Translations under genes and position numbers: made by a program
Part shown: one piece after another, positions 1 to 7,018 of the stretch
How positions within the stretch are numbered: the stretch's first letter is position 1
How the letters are laid out: every line of letters starts with the position of its first letter
NCBI GenBank assembly: GCA_905236325.1
Contig: CAJOPJ010000133.1
Span: 1 to 18,062 of the forward strand
Reading direction: 5' to 3'
Origin: an uncultured Selenomonadaceae bacterium
GTDB taxonomy: Bacteria; Bacillota; Negativicutes; Selenomonadales; Selenomonadaceae
DNA: 18,062 bases
The notes under the pieces: generated by a model
Database searches by the model: none
What the model was told of the DNA's origin: nothing
Seen by the model: the letters and a program-made list of their open reading frames with translations, nothing else

Positions 1-1
1 A

Positions 2-268
2 GCAGCCGACCATGCTAAAGCAATTCTTGACCACACTGGCAAAGGCGCGATTGATTATGTTTTGGTAAATAGCTCGCCAATTCCGCAAGAAATTTTGGAC
101 AAAACAGGCGCACAAGCTGTGATTGTCGATGAAGACAAAATTAACGCGCTGGGTATGGGGCTTATCAAAGCAGATTTAATGAGCGAAACTGATGCCGGCA
201 GACACGATCCTGAAAAACTTTGCAAGGCTGTTATGAAAATTATTGATGAACTTTCTAAACACGACTAA
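2..268 (+). CDS. yvcK: YvcK/CofD-like protein, C-terminal part (5' end outside window)
   Basis: The visible 88 residues read AADHAKAILDHTGKGAIDYV, then a stretch with NSSPIP, a VDEDKI segment and a DAGRHDPEKL segment near the end. This is the pattern of the C-terminus of the YvcK (gluconeogenesis factor, CofD-like) family, where an N-x-x-P-I-P turn is followed by a late R-H-D-P. Known family members bind UDP-N-acetylglucosamine, are cytoplasmic, and influence carbon flux into cell-wall precursors; some are phosphorylated by Ser/Thr kinases. The frame is open to the left edge, so the start lies upstream. In many Bacillota yvcK sits between rapZ and whiA; here the gene after it is a flagellar gene with its own promoter, so the usual whiA neighbour is absent on this side. 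The family call rests on motif memory only. Confidence 0.82.
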   Translation, partial: AADHAKAILDHTGKGAIDYVLVNSSPIPQEILDKTGAQAVIVDEDKINALGMGLIKADLMSETDAGRHDPEKLCKAVMKIIDELSKHD

Positions 269-269
269 A

Positions 270-290
270 TAATTGCTAATTGCTAATTGG
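270..290 (+). repeat. Three tandem heptamers (TAATTGC)
   Basis: TAATTGC at 270-276 and 277-283 is followed by TAATTGG at 284-290. The array begins right after the yvcK stop and supplies the -35 box of the promoter at 280-308, so a change in copy number would move or duplicate that box. Confidence 0.6.
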
Positions 291-308
291 AAATTGAAAA
301 TGTATAAT
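280..308 (+). promoter_or_regulatory. SigA-type promoter for the flagellar rod gene
   Basis: A -35 box TTGCTA (280-285) and a perfect -10 box TATAAT (303-308) are separated by 17 bases. The predicted start of transcription is near 315. The promoter lies just after the yvcK stop codon and 53 bases before the next start codon. It is a housekeeping-type promoter; I do not see a SigD/sigma-28-type flagellar promoter here. Confidence 0.7.
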
Positions 309-344
309 AGCTTTTAGAGGTTAAACACCGGCGACTAAAAGCTA
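308..344. promoter_or_regulatory. Perfect 10-bp inverted repeat between -10 box and SD site
   Basis: TAGCTTTTAG (308-317) and CTAAAAGCTA (335-344) are exact reverse complements separated by 17 bases. The left arm starts on the last base of the -10 box and the right arm ends three bases before the GGAGG at 348-352. If transcription starts near 315, only part of the left arm is in the RNA. A protein-binding operator is therefore as likely as an RNA hairpin. A transcript reading through from yvcK would carry the complete hairpin. Confidence 0.5.
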
Positions 345-360
345 AATGGAGGTTAAAATT

Positions 361-1263
361 ATGTGGAGAGGCTTATATACTGCCGCAACAGGTATGATTA
401 CAGAACAGCGGCGCACTGATGTAATTTCAAACAACATTGCAAATGCGGCAACAACCGGCTACAAAAAAGACATTGCAGTTCACGCAGAATTTGAAAATAT
501 GCTGATTCGCAGAGTTTACGACCACGAAGACGGCGGAACTGTCGGCTTGACTGTGGACGGCTTTAATACACTTGGAAACTTAGGCACAAGCAGCGAAGAT
601 GTCACACAATTTAAAGGCTTTAATGCAGATCCTTTCTATCGTCCGGCAATCGGCAGACTTGGACTTGGCGATTATATTGATGAAATTGCTGTTGACTATG
701 AACAAGGCGCAATTGAAAGCACAGGCAACACTTTCGACTTGGCAATTGCCGGTCAAGGCTTTTTCACAATTCAAACTCCGGACGGCGTACGCTACACCCG
801 CAACGGCGCATTTTTCAAAAATCAGGACGGCGTACTTCAAGACATTCGCGGCTACAATGTTTTAGACACAAACAATCGCTCGATAACTATTCCACGCGAC
901 GCAACTTCAGAAAGAATTACTGTAACAGGCGACGGCTCAATTTTTTTCACGCAAAACAATGGCAATGCACGTCGAATTGCGCAAATTCAGCTTGTTCAAT
1001 TTGATGACAGATTGGCTATCGAAAAGCAAGGCAATAATTTATTTTACGCAGTCACTGACGCTGAAGGCAATATAGCCCAGCCTCAACCTGCAACCGGCGA
1101 AGTTTTGCAAGGTTGCTTAGAAAAATCAAACACTGCGATTGTAAGCGAAATGGTTGAGCTGATTCACAACCACAGAATGTATGAAGCAAATGCAAAAGCA
1201 GTGACAACACAAGATACTATGCTTGACGCGTCGGTTAATCAAGTCGGCAGGATTGGTGGTTGA
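361..1263 (+). CDS. Flagellar basal-body rod protein, FlgF/FlgG family
   Basis: This 300-residue protein is a component of the flagellar rod or a close relative (FlgF, FlgG, FlhO or FlhP type). The N-terminus MWRGLYTAATGM, followed by Q-R-R-T-D-V-I-S-N-N-I-A-N, is the family's N-terminal rod signature. A central segment with AIAGQGFFTIQ and YTRNGAFF is the FlgG-like D1 domain, and the C-terminus (about 260-300: QGCLEKSN, EMVELI, MYEANAKA) is the matching C-terminal helix. An upstream in-frame ATG at 346 exists. I chose 361 because GGAGG at 348-352 has the right 8-base spacing and the family starts at MWRGLY. At 300 residues it is longer than a typical FlgG of about 260, so FlgF versus FlgG is not settled. 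No other flagellar gene is visible in the window. Confidence 0.9.
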   Translation: MWRGLYTAATGMITEQRRTDVISNNIANAATTGYKKDIAVHAEFENMLIRRVYDHEDGGTVGLTVDGFNTLGNLGTSSEDVTQFKGFNADPFYRPAIGRLGLGDYIDEIAVDYEQGAIESTGNTFDLAIAGQGFFTIQTPDGVRYTRNGAFFKNQDGVLQDIRGYNVLDTNNRSITIPRDATSERITVTGDGSIFFTQNNGNARRIAQIQLVQFDDRLAIEKQGNNLFYAVTDAEGNIAQPQPATGEVLQGCLEKSNTAIVSEMVELIHNHRMYEANAKAVTTQDTMLDASVNQVGRIGG

Positions 1264-1265
1264 TT

Positions 1266-1751
1266 ATGAAGTTAATTAAAATTTTACTGTGCGCGGCAAT
1301 TATTTTTTCAGCAACAACTGCTGATGCGGCGCGTGTCGGTCTTTCAAGCGACAATGTAGAAAATTTTATCGGCAAATGCAATGCCGAACTTCAAGCCGGC
1401 GGTTCAAGTCTTGATATTCCAACAGTCGCTACTACGCTTAAATATTACAGCGATACTTTGCAAGTCGGTGATAATCTCCAAGTTAAAGCAACTTACATTT
1501 TCCGCGACGATAAACTGTATTCAATCAAACTGCAAGCCGACAGATTCGATTCACAAGTTCGCACACTGTTTGAAGGTATGAACATTGTTTATTTAAAATC
1601 GCTCGGCTTGACTACCGAAGAAGCCAAAGGCTTAACAAATTCCGGCGAAGAAACTGAATGGACGCGCCAAAGTTTTATTTCCAGGCTGAACAAAAGATTT
1701 ATTGTCGAAGTAAAAAATTCTGCGCTTAACATAATTGCACAAGACAGATAG
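1266..1751 (+). CDS. Small secreted protein of unknown function
   Basis: This 161-residue protein begins with a clear signal peptide: MKLIKILL, a hydrophobic core, then ATTADA with likely cleavage before ARVGLSS. The mature part (about 140 residues) has no motif I recognise. It has a mixed, fairly polar composition suggesting a small globular domain, and no cysteine pair other than one early Cys. The start ATG lies two bases after the flagellar gene's stop codon, and a weak GGTGG at 1255-1259 serves as the SD, so translation is probably coupled to the rod gene. A TTG at 1260 is also in frame but has no SD. The tight coupling suggests a role in the envelope, perhaps near the flagellum; that is inference. 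Confidence 0.75.
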   Translation: MKLIKILLCAAIIFSATTADAARVGLSSDNVENFIGKCNAELQAGGSSLDIPTVATTLKYYSDTLQVGDNLQVKATYIFRDDKLYSIKLQADRFDSQVRTLFEGMNIVYLKSLGLTTEEAKGLTNSGEETEWTRQSFISRLNKRFIVEVKNSALNIIAQDR

Positions 1752-1766
1752 TTTTTAAGTTTTGAT

Positions 1767-1797
1767 GGCTAGGAAATTTCCTAAGCCTTATTTTTTT
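1767..1797 (+). terminator. Intrinsic terminator after the flagellar pair
   Basis: GGCTAGGAAA (1767-1776) pairs with TTTCCTAAGCC (1777-1787) apart from one bulged base, followed by TTATTTTTTT. The T-run ends only three bases before the SD of the next gene, leaving no room for a promoter between them. Confidence 0.65.
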
Positions 1798-1814
1798 GCT
1801 AAAGGTGATTGATT

Positions 1815-2873
1815 ATGAACTTTGAAAAAATTTCACTGCTGATAATCGCAGGCGGAAAAAGTTCCAAACTCGGCAAGGACAAAAGATTTTTAAAACTTGG
1901 CGAAGTCGGAATGTTGGAAAGTATTTTGCAAAAGGCAGTCAAGAAAAATTTTGCTGAAATTTTTTTATGCGTGGAAAAAGAAATTTTACCTGTGCAAATT
2001 TTATCTTGGCGTTATGACGCAAAAATTTTAGTCGATAAAATTCAAAATTTCGGACCACTTTCCGGCTTGACGAATGGCTTAAAAAAAATCAAAACTGATT
2101 GGGCACTTGCTGTTTCTGCTGATATGCCTTTTTTTGACTTCGACGCGTTGGACGAAATAAAAATTTTGTCCAGAGTTCGCGCAGTAATTCCACAAGTCGG
2201 CGGAAAAAAACAGCCGCTTGCAGGTTTTTATCACAAAGCTGCAGCAAAAATTTTTCAAGATGAACTGAATAATAATCAAACAAAAATTTTAATGGCAGTA
2301 GAAAAAATCACGCACAAATTTATTGAACTTGCCGCCGATGAAAAAATTTTTTTCAATGTCAAAACGCGCGCTGATTTAAGATTGGCTGAAGGCAGATTAA
2401 AAAATCTTTCGCGCAAAGTACCAATTATTTCAATATTCGCACCGAAATCAAACACAGATAAGCCAATTTTTATTGAAAAGCTGATTGAAAAATTCAGCGC
2501 GGAAAAAATTTCTGTCGGCTTGATAAAAAATGACGCAGAAAAATTTAATTTCGATGTGGAAAAAATTTTTAAAAATTCCTGCGCAAAAAATATCGCAATT
2601 GTCAATCCGAAAGGCTGGTTCATGATTCAAAAAACTGAACAGCGCGAAGATTATCTTAGCATTGCGGAAAAAATGGATAGCGTAGATTTAATTTTGATAG
2701 AAAGTCACACGCAAAAAACTGAACCTGCATTATCACTTGGCGAAGTTATTTTTGATGATAAAGTTGCGGCAATTTTTAAAACTGCGCCGGAAAGTTCGGA
2801 GGAAGTTTTGCAATTTGACTTGGACGACTTGGATTCGGCAATTAAAATTTGCAAATTTTTAGCTTTTAATTGA
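1815..2873 (+). CDS. MobA-like nucleotidyltransferase fused to a degenerate MobB-like domain
   Basis: This 352-residue protein has two domains. Residues 1-193 resemble MobA, which attaches GMP to molybdopterin. They carry IIAGGKSSKLGKDK (11-23 region) for nucleotide binding, GPLSGL (80-85), SADMPF (101-106, matching the metal-binding Asp motif) and FFNVKTRADL (179-188), the usual MobA ending. Residues 201-352 follow the MobB pattern (IEKLI, VGLIKND, DLILIES). The P-loop position, however, reads SNTDKP instead of a G-x-G-K-[ST] form, and the IKH motif is IKN. This half has therefore probably lost nucleotide binding. The ATG at 1815 is chosen over an in-frame TTG at 1809 because AAAGGTG (1801-1807) is well spaced. 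No other molybdenum-cofactor gene is nearby, so the true substrate is uncertain. Confidence 0.75.
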   Translation: MNFEKISLLIIAGGKSSKLGKDKRFLKLGEVGMLESILQKAVKKNFAEIFLCVEKEILPVQILSWRYDAKILVDKIQNFGPLSGLTNGLKKIKTDWALAVSADMPFFDFDALDEIKILSRVRAVIPQVGGKKQPLAGFYHKAAAKIFQDELNNNQTKILMAVEKITHKFIELAADEKIFFNVKTRADLRLAEGRLKNLSRKVPIISIFAPKSNTDKPIFIEKLIEKFSAEKISVGLIKNDAEKFNFDVEKIFKNSCAKNIAIVNPKGWFMIQKTEQREDYLSIAEKMDSVDLILIESHTQKTEPALSLGEVIFDDKVAAIFKTAPESSEEVLQFDLDDLDSAIKICKFLAFN

Positions 2874-2898
2874 CAAATTAGTTGTTAGACTTTAGACT
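2870..2898 (+). promoter_or_regulatory. Promoter for the LCP-rlmN-argD run
   Basis: A perfect -35 box TTGACA (2870-2875), overlapping the upstream stop codon, is followed after 17 bases by TAGACT (2893-2898). The -10 match is 4 of 6. The same TAGACT form is seen in the promoter at 10801-10829. Confidence 0.55.
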
Positions 2899-2902
2899 TT
2901 AG
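2886..2902 (+). repeat. Tandem heptamer TAGACTT (about 2.4 copies)
   Basis: TAGACTT at 2886-2892 and 2893-2899 is followed by a partial TAG. The second copy forms the proposed -10 box of the promoter at 2870-2898. The unit length is the same as that of the array at 270-290. Confidence 0.45.
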
Positions 2903-2936
2903 TTGATAGATTTAGTTGGCAAGGAGTAGGTTTTTT

Positions 2937-4238
2937 TTGGATAATTTTGACTCAAACATTCCGCCGCGCAGACAGAAAAGTAAGCGTCGCATTTGGCCGG
3001 CAGTTTTGTTGATATTTTGCTTTTTGGGGGCGGCAATAGCAGGTGCAATGGTTGCGTCGTCCAGTCTTGGTATCTTAGATCCAAAGCACAATCCAATAAG
3101 CCAGCTTGAACGCGAAAATACAGAAACTGAGCTTATCAAAGTCAAAGACAAAACCACAGTGCTGATTATGGGCGTTGATGTGCGTGAAAATGATGTCGGG
3201 CGTTCAGATACAATGATGATTGCGACAATAGATCCTCAACTTGATAAAGCGTCATTGCTTTCTGTGCCACGCGATACCAGAGTCAGAATTTCAGGCTATG
3301 GTTTCGACAAAATCAATGCTGCTTATGCTTATGGCGGCGAACCACTTTCTGAAAAAACTGTCGAAAATTTGCTTGGCATTGATATTGATCACTATGTAAT
3401 TATAAACACCAAAAGCTTTGTAAAAATCATTGACGCAATAGGCGGCGTTGATATTGAGGTTGAAAAGCGTATGTACTATGAAGATCCTTGGGACGACGAC
3501 GGCGGTCTTTATATTGACTTGCAACCGGGACTTCAGCACATGGACGGAAAAACTGCTGTTACTTATGTTCGATACCGTGACGGCGAAGGCGATATAGGCA
3601 GAATCCATCGCCAACAAAAATTCATGGAAGCCTGCATGAATAAAATTGTTTCGCCTGACATAATTACAAAAATTCCAAGCGTCGTCCGCGAAATTATCGA
3701 CGCAATTGAAACTGATATGACTTTCCGCCAAATTTTGGAACTTGCAGGTGCATTAAAAGCCGCCCAGTCGAACGGCTTGACTACCGAAATGGTGCCCGGC
3801 TATCCGCTCTACATTGAAGGCATCAGTTATTGGATGCCTGATGTTGAGGAACTTAGACTTGCAGTTGCGGCAGGGCTCGGCGTTAATGTCGATTCACAAA
3901 TTCAGCGTCGTGCCAGTGAAACTGCCAGCGAATATCAAGATTCAATTCCGGAAACTGCAAGTGATATTCCCGACGGCAGTGACAGAATCGGCAGACCTAT
4001 TCGCAATTCAGATGACTATTCCAACGCACGCCAATTTTATGACAGACAATCGCGTGAAGATTACAATAATAATTTAGATTCCCGCACTCAAAATTATGAT
4101 TACAATTCAAATTTCAACTACGACGCGCCACGCTATGATTCACAAGCCGAAAATTCACGAACTGAAAATTTACAAATTGAAGATAATTTTGATGAGGTGC
4201 CTTCGCGCGAAAATACTTCATCTAAAACCAGATTTTGA
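2937..4238 (+). CDS. LCP (LytR-CpsA-Psr) family wall glycopolymer ligase
   Basis: This 433-residue protein is predicted to transfer lipid-linked glycopolymers onto peptidoglycan outside the membrane. A short basic N-terminus is followed by one membrane segment (about 19-42). The LCP domain then runs from about 74 to 240, with VLIMGVD, the conserved Arg/Asp of GRSDTMM (88-94), SVPRDTRV (109-116), IGGVDIEV (168-175), VRYRDGEGDIGR (211-222) and RQQ. These Arg and Asp residues bind the polyprenyl pyrophosphate substrate in known members. About 118 residues at the C-terminus are low-complexity, rich in Asn, Asp, Tyr, Ser and Arg, and probably disordered. I chose the TTG at 2937 because AAGGAG at 2921-2926 precedes it by 10 bases; the upstream TTG at 2916 would place the SD inside the gene. 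Confidence 0.9.
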   Translation: MDNFDSNIPPRRQKSKRRIWPAVLLIFCFLGAAIAGAMVASSSLGILDPKHNPISQLERENTETELIKVKDKTTVLIMGVDVRENDVGRSDTMMIATIDPQLDKASLLSVPRDTRVRISGYGFDKINAAYAYGGEPLSEKTVENLLGIDIDHYVIINTKSFVKIIDAIGGVDIEVEKRMYYEDPWDDDGGLYIDLQPGLQHMDGKTAVTYVRYRDGEGDIGRIHRQQKFMEACMNKIVSPDIITKIPSVVREIIDAIETDMTFRQILELAGALKAAQSNGLTTEMVPGYPLYIEGISYWMPDVEELRLAVAAGLGVNVDSQIQRRASETASEYQDSIPETASDIPDGSDRIGRPIRNSDDYSNARQFYDRQSREDYNNNLDSRTQNYDYNSNFNYDAPRYDSQAENSRTENLQIEDNFDEVPSRENTSSKTRF

Positions 4239-4252
4239 TTTGGAGGACAATT

Positions 4253-5287
4253 TTGGAAAAAATAAATTTATTTGGCTTAACATTGCCTGAACTTGAAGCT
4301 GAACTTTCAAACTTACCAAAATTTCGCGCAAAACAAATTGCAGCTTGGATTTATCAGCGTGGCGCAAATTCTTTCGACGCAATGACTGATTTATCAAAAG
4401 ACTTACGCGCCGAACTTGCAGAAAAATTTTCAATCGAACTGCCGCATTTAGTCACACAACAAATTTCAGATGACAAATTGACTACAAAATTTTTGCTGAA
4501 AATGTCTGACGGCGCGGCAGTTGAAACTGTTTTAATGCGTCAGGATTATGGCAACAGCATTTGCATTTCAACGCAAGTTGGTTGCAACATGGGCTGTAAA
4601 TTTTGCGCGTCAACTTTGAAAGGTCTGGAAAGAAATTTATCTGTAAGCGAAATGCTCGGTGAAATTATTTTTGTGCAAAATTTTTTGGCTGCTGAAAATC
4701 AAAAAATCGATACTCTGGTTATAATGGGCACCGGCGAACCTTTAATCAACTTCGACAACTTAATTAAAATGTTGCGGCTTTTGCATGGAAGCTACACGCT
4801 CGGACTAAGCTATAGAAAAATTACAATTTCAACTTGCGGAATTGTACCTGAAATTTACAGGCTGATTGAGGAAGATATGCCTGTTACGCTTTCAATTTCA
4901 CTGCACGCACCGACTGATAATTTGCGTTCAGCAATTATGCCAATAAATTCTGCTTTCGGACTCAGCAAAGTTTTAAAAGCCGGCGACGATTATGGCAAAA
5001 AAACCGGTCGCCGCGTGACTTATGAATATATTTTGCTTGGCGGCGTTAATGATACCGAAGAGCACGCAAGGCAACTTTCAAAAATTTTGGCAGGGCAACT
5101 TGCAAATGTAAATTTAATTCCTGTCAATCCTGTCAGCGAACGCGACTTTATTCGTCCAACAAATAAAGCTATGAAAAAATTTTTCCACTTCCTGAATACG
5201 CACGGAATAAATGCTACAATTCGGCGTGAAATGGGTGCAGGTATTGATGCTGCTTGCGGTCAACTTCGCGCTAAAAATTTAGATTAA
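4253..5287 (+). CDS. rlmN: Dual-specificity 23S rRNA/tRNA (adenine-C2) methyltransferase RlmN
   Basis: This 344-residue radical-SAM enzyme methylates C2 of an adenine in 23S rRNA and in some tRNAs. The cluster motif C-x3-C-x2-C is seen as CNMGCKFC with Cys111, Cys115 and Cys118. GTGEPL follows, then SISLHAP, and a C-terminal Cys335 (AACGQL) that forms the covalent methyl-transfer intermediate in the family. Length is normal. The start TTG at 4253 is 6 bases after GGAGG at 4242-4246; an in-frame TTG at 4235 overlaps the LCP stop and lacks an SD. It follows the LCP gene by 14 bases and is probably co-transcribed with it, although the functions seem unrelated. Cfr-type resistance enzymes are related, but the overall length and motifs favour RlmN. 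Confidence 0.95.
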   Translation: MEKINLFGLTLPELEAELSNLPKFRAKQIAAWIYQRGANSFDAMTDLSKDLRAELAEKFSIELPHLVTQQISDDKLTTKFLLKMSDGAAVETVLMRQDYGNSICISTQVGCNMGCKFCASTLKGLERNLSVSEMLGEIIFVQNFLAAENQKIDTLVIMGTGEPLINFDNLIKMLRLLHGSYTLGLSYRKITISTCGIVPEIYRLIEEDMPVTLSISLHAPTDNLRSAIMPINSAFGLSKVLKAGDDYGKKTGRRVTYEYILLGGVNDTEEHARQLSKILAGQLANVNLIPVNPVSERDFIRPTNKAMKKFFHFLNTHGINATIRREMGAGIDAACGQLRAKNLD

Positions 5288-5302
5288 TTGGGGGTTTTTA
5301 TT

Positions 5303-6502
5303 TTGGAAACACAAGAAAAAATTTTTGAACGCGACAACGCAAATTATCTGCCTGTGTTCAACCGATACAAAATTGTTTTGGACTCCGGCGACGGCGTTTA
5401 TCTTTATGACTTGAATGGCAAAAAATATTTAGATTTTTTAGCCGGAATTGCTGTTAATGTTTTAGGACACAATTACAAGCCGCTGGTTGACGCAATTTCA
5501 AATCAAGCCGCAAAAGTCATTCATGTCAGCAATTTGTATTACACAGAACCGCAAGCCAACGCCGCCGCAAAACTTGTCAAACTTTCCGGCTTAGACAGAG
5601 TTTTCTTTGCAAATTCAGGTGCAGAAGCTAATGAAGGCGCATTAAAAATTGCGCGTAAGTACGCTAAAAATTTTTCAGCCGACAAAGTACAGATTATAAC
5701 TGCTTGGGACAGCTTTCACGGCAGAACTTTAGCTACTTTAACTGCTACAGGTCAGCCACATTATCAAGAAGGACTTGAACCTTTGCCACAAGGTTTTGAT
5801 TATGTCCACTTCAATGACATTGCTGAGCTTGAGGAAAAAATTTCCGACAAAACCTGCGCAGTTATGCTTGAACCAATTCAAGGCGAAGGCGGCGTTTATC
5901 CACCAAAAGCCGATTATCTTAAAAAAGTTCGCAATCTTTGCGACAAATACAATGCGCTTTTGATTTTTGATGAAATTCAGTCCGGAATTGGCAGGAGTGG
6001 AAAATTTTTTGCGTATGAAAAATTCGGCGTGAAACCTGACATTGTAACGCTTGCAAAAGGCTTAGCCGGCGGAGTCCCAATCGGTGCGTTTATCTGCACT
6101 GAAGAAGTTGCAAAGGCTTTTAAACCAGGCGATCACGGTACAACTTTTGGCGGAAATCCATTAGCTTGCGCAGCGGCAAATGTTGTACTTGATACAATTC
6201 CAAATGAAAAATTTTTGTCGCATGTTGAGGAAGTCGGAAAATATTTTAAAGACAAACTGCTTGAACTGCAGAAAAAATATCCTGAACAAATTATAGATGT
6301 TCGCAGCGAAGGTTTGATTTTGGGCGCAGAAATTAACACTGAAAAAAAATCCGGCGTTGACATTGTAAATTCTGCAATGGAACGCGGCGCAATTATCAAC
6401 TGCACTGTCGGCAAGGTTTTAAGATTTATTCCGCCGCTCACTATTGAAAAAAAACATGTCGATGAAGTGATAAATATTTTGGATGCAATTTTTGCTGACT
6501 GA
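5303..6502 (+). CDS. argD: Acetylornithine aminotransferase
   Basis: This 399-residue class-III PLP aminotransferase very likely converts N-acetylglutamate 5-semialdehyde to N-acetylornithine in arginine biosynthesis. Visible signatures are NSGAEANEGALKIAR (104-118), SFHGRT (137-142), EPIQGEGG (190-197), FDEIQSGIGRSG (222-233) and TLAKGLAGG, with the PLP-binding lysine at 252. The start TTG at 5303 follows a five-G SD-like run (5290-5294). It lies 15 bases after rlmN in the same run. No other arg genes are here, so it stands apart from an arginine operon. Related ornithine or succinylornithine aminotransferases share these motifs, so the exact substrate is inferred. Confidence 0.88.
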   Translation: METQEKIFERDNANYLPVFNRYKIVLDSGDGVYLYDLNGKKYLDFLAGIAVNVLGHNYKPLVDAISNQAAKVIHVSNLYYTEPQANAAAKLVKLSGLDRVFFANSGAEANEGALKIARKYAKNFSADKVQIITAWDSFHGRTLATLTATGQPHYQEGLEPLPQGFDYVHFNDIAELEEKISDKTCAVMLEPIQGEGGVYPPKADYLKKVRNLCDKYNALLIFDEIQSGIGRSGKFFAYEKFGVKPDIVTLAKGLAGGVPIGAFICTEEVAKAFKPGDHGTTFGGNPLACAAANVVLDTIPNEKFLSHVEEVGKYFKDKLLELQKKYPEQIIDVRSEGLILGAEINTEKKSGVDIVNSAMERGAIINCTVGKVLRFIPPLTIEKKHVDEVINILDAIFAD

Positions 6503-6517
6503 AAGCAGGTTTGAATT

Positions 6518-6931
6518 GTGGAAAAAATCACGCAGGAAGATATTATAAAATTCTGCCACCAAAATTTGATTCTGGAATTTTTAGGCGCAAAGTTCGTGCC
6601 GATTGAAAATGATTCTGTGCGAATTGAACTTTTTGTCGGTGAACGCCATACAAATCCTTACGGCTTGTTGCATGGCGGCGTTATGTCAACTTTGGTTGAT
6701 ACTGCAATGGGCGCGGAATGTTTGGCGCAAAATAAAAAAGTCGTGACAATTTCAATGACTGTAGAATTTTTTAAGCCGTTCCCTGTGCACACAAAAATTT
6801 TGACTGACGCAAAAATTTTGCGCGACGGCAACAGAATTGTCTTTTGCGAATGTAAATTGATTGACGAAGACGGCGCAGTTTACGCAAAAGCCAACGCAAC
6901 TTTTTATGTCATTGGTAAGGTCAAAGAATAA
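6518..6931 (+). CDS. PaaI-family hotdog-fold thioesterase
   Basis: This 137-residue protein is a single hotdog-fold acyl-CoA thioesterase of the PaaI/YbdB type. The signature NPYGLLHGGVMSTLVDTAMG (47-66) contains His52-Gly-Gly and Asp61, matching the conserved helix and active site of the family. The strand MTVEFFKPFP is the usual central sheet segment. It starts with GTG at 6518 after AGCAGG (6504-6509) and lies 15 bases downstream of argD, so it is probably the last gene of the LCP-rlmN-argD run. The acyl substrate cannot be told from the sequence. Confidence 0.85.
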   Translation: MEKITQEDIIKFCHQNLILEFLGAKFVPIENDSVRIELFVGERHTNPYGLLHGGVMSTLVDTAMGAECLAQNKKVVTISMTVEFFKPFPVHTKILTDAKILRDGNRIVFCECKLIDEDGAVYAKANATFYVIGKVKE

Positions 6932-6944
6932 AATTTTCTAAAAC

Positions 6945-6973
6945 TTGCTTTAGTTTCAAACACAGTGTATACT
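6945..6973 (+). promoter_or_regulatory. SigA-type promoter for the 7019-rfbD-cupin run
   Basis: TTGCTT (6945-6950), a 17-base spacer, and TATACT (6968-6973) form a strong match to a housekeeping promoter. A leader of about 40 bases follows, containing a run of nine T at 6986-6994. Confidence 0.65.
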
Positions 6974-7018
6974 GGTGCAGGTTTGTTTTTTTTTGTAAAA
7001 AATTTGGAGGCGATTTTA

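Noticed and set aside
3291..3731. Reverse-strand open frame of 146 codons within the LCP gene
   Set aside because: It lies antisense to the conserved LCP domain and has no SD or motif; a shadow frame of a biased codon pattern.
6986..6994. T9 run in the leader of the 7019 gene as a phase-variation tract
   Set aside because: It is downstream of the -10 box and outside both the spacer and the SD spacing, and T-runs of this size are common in this AT-rich sequence.
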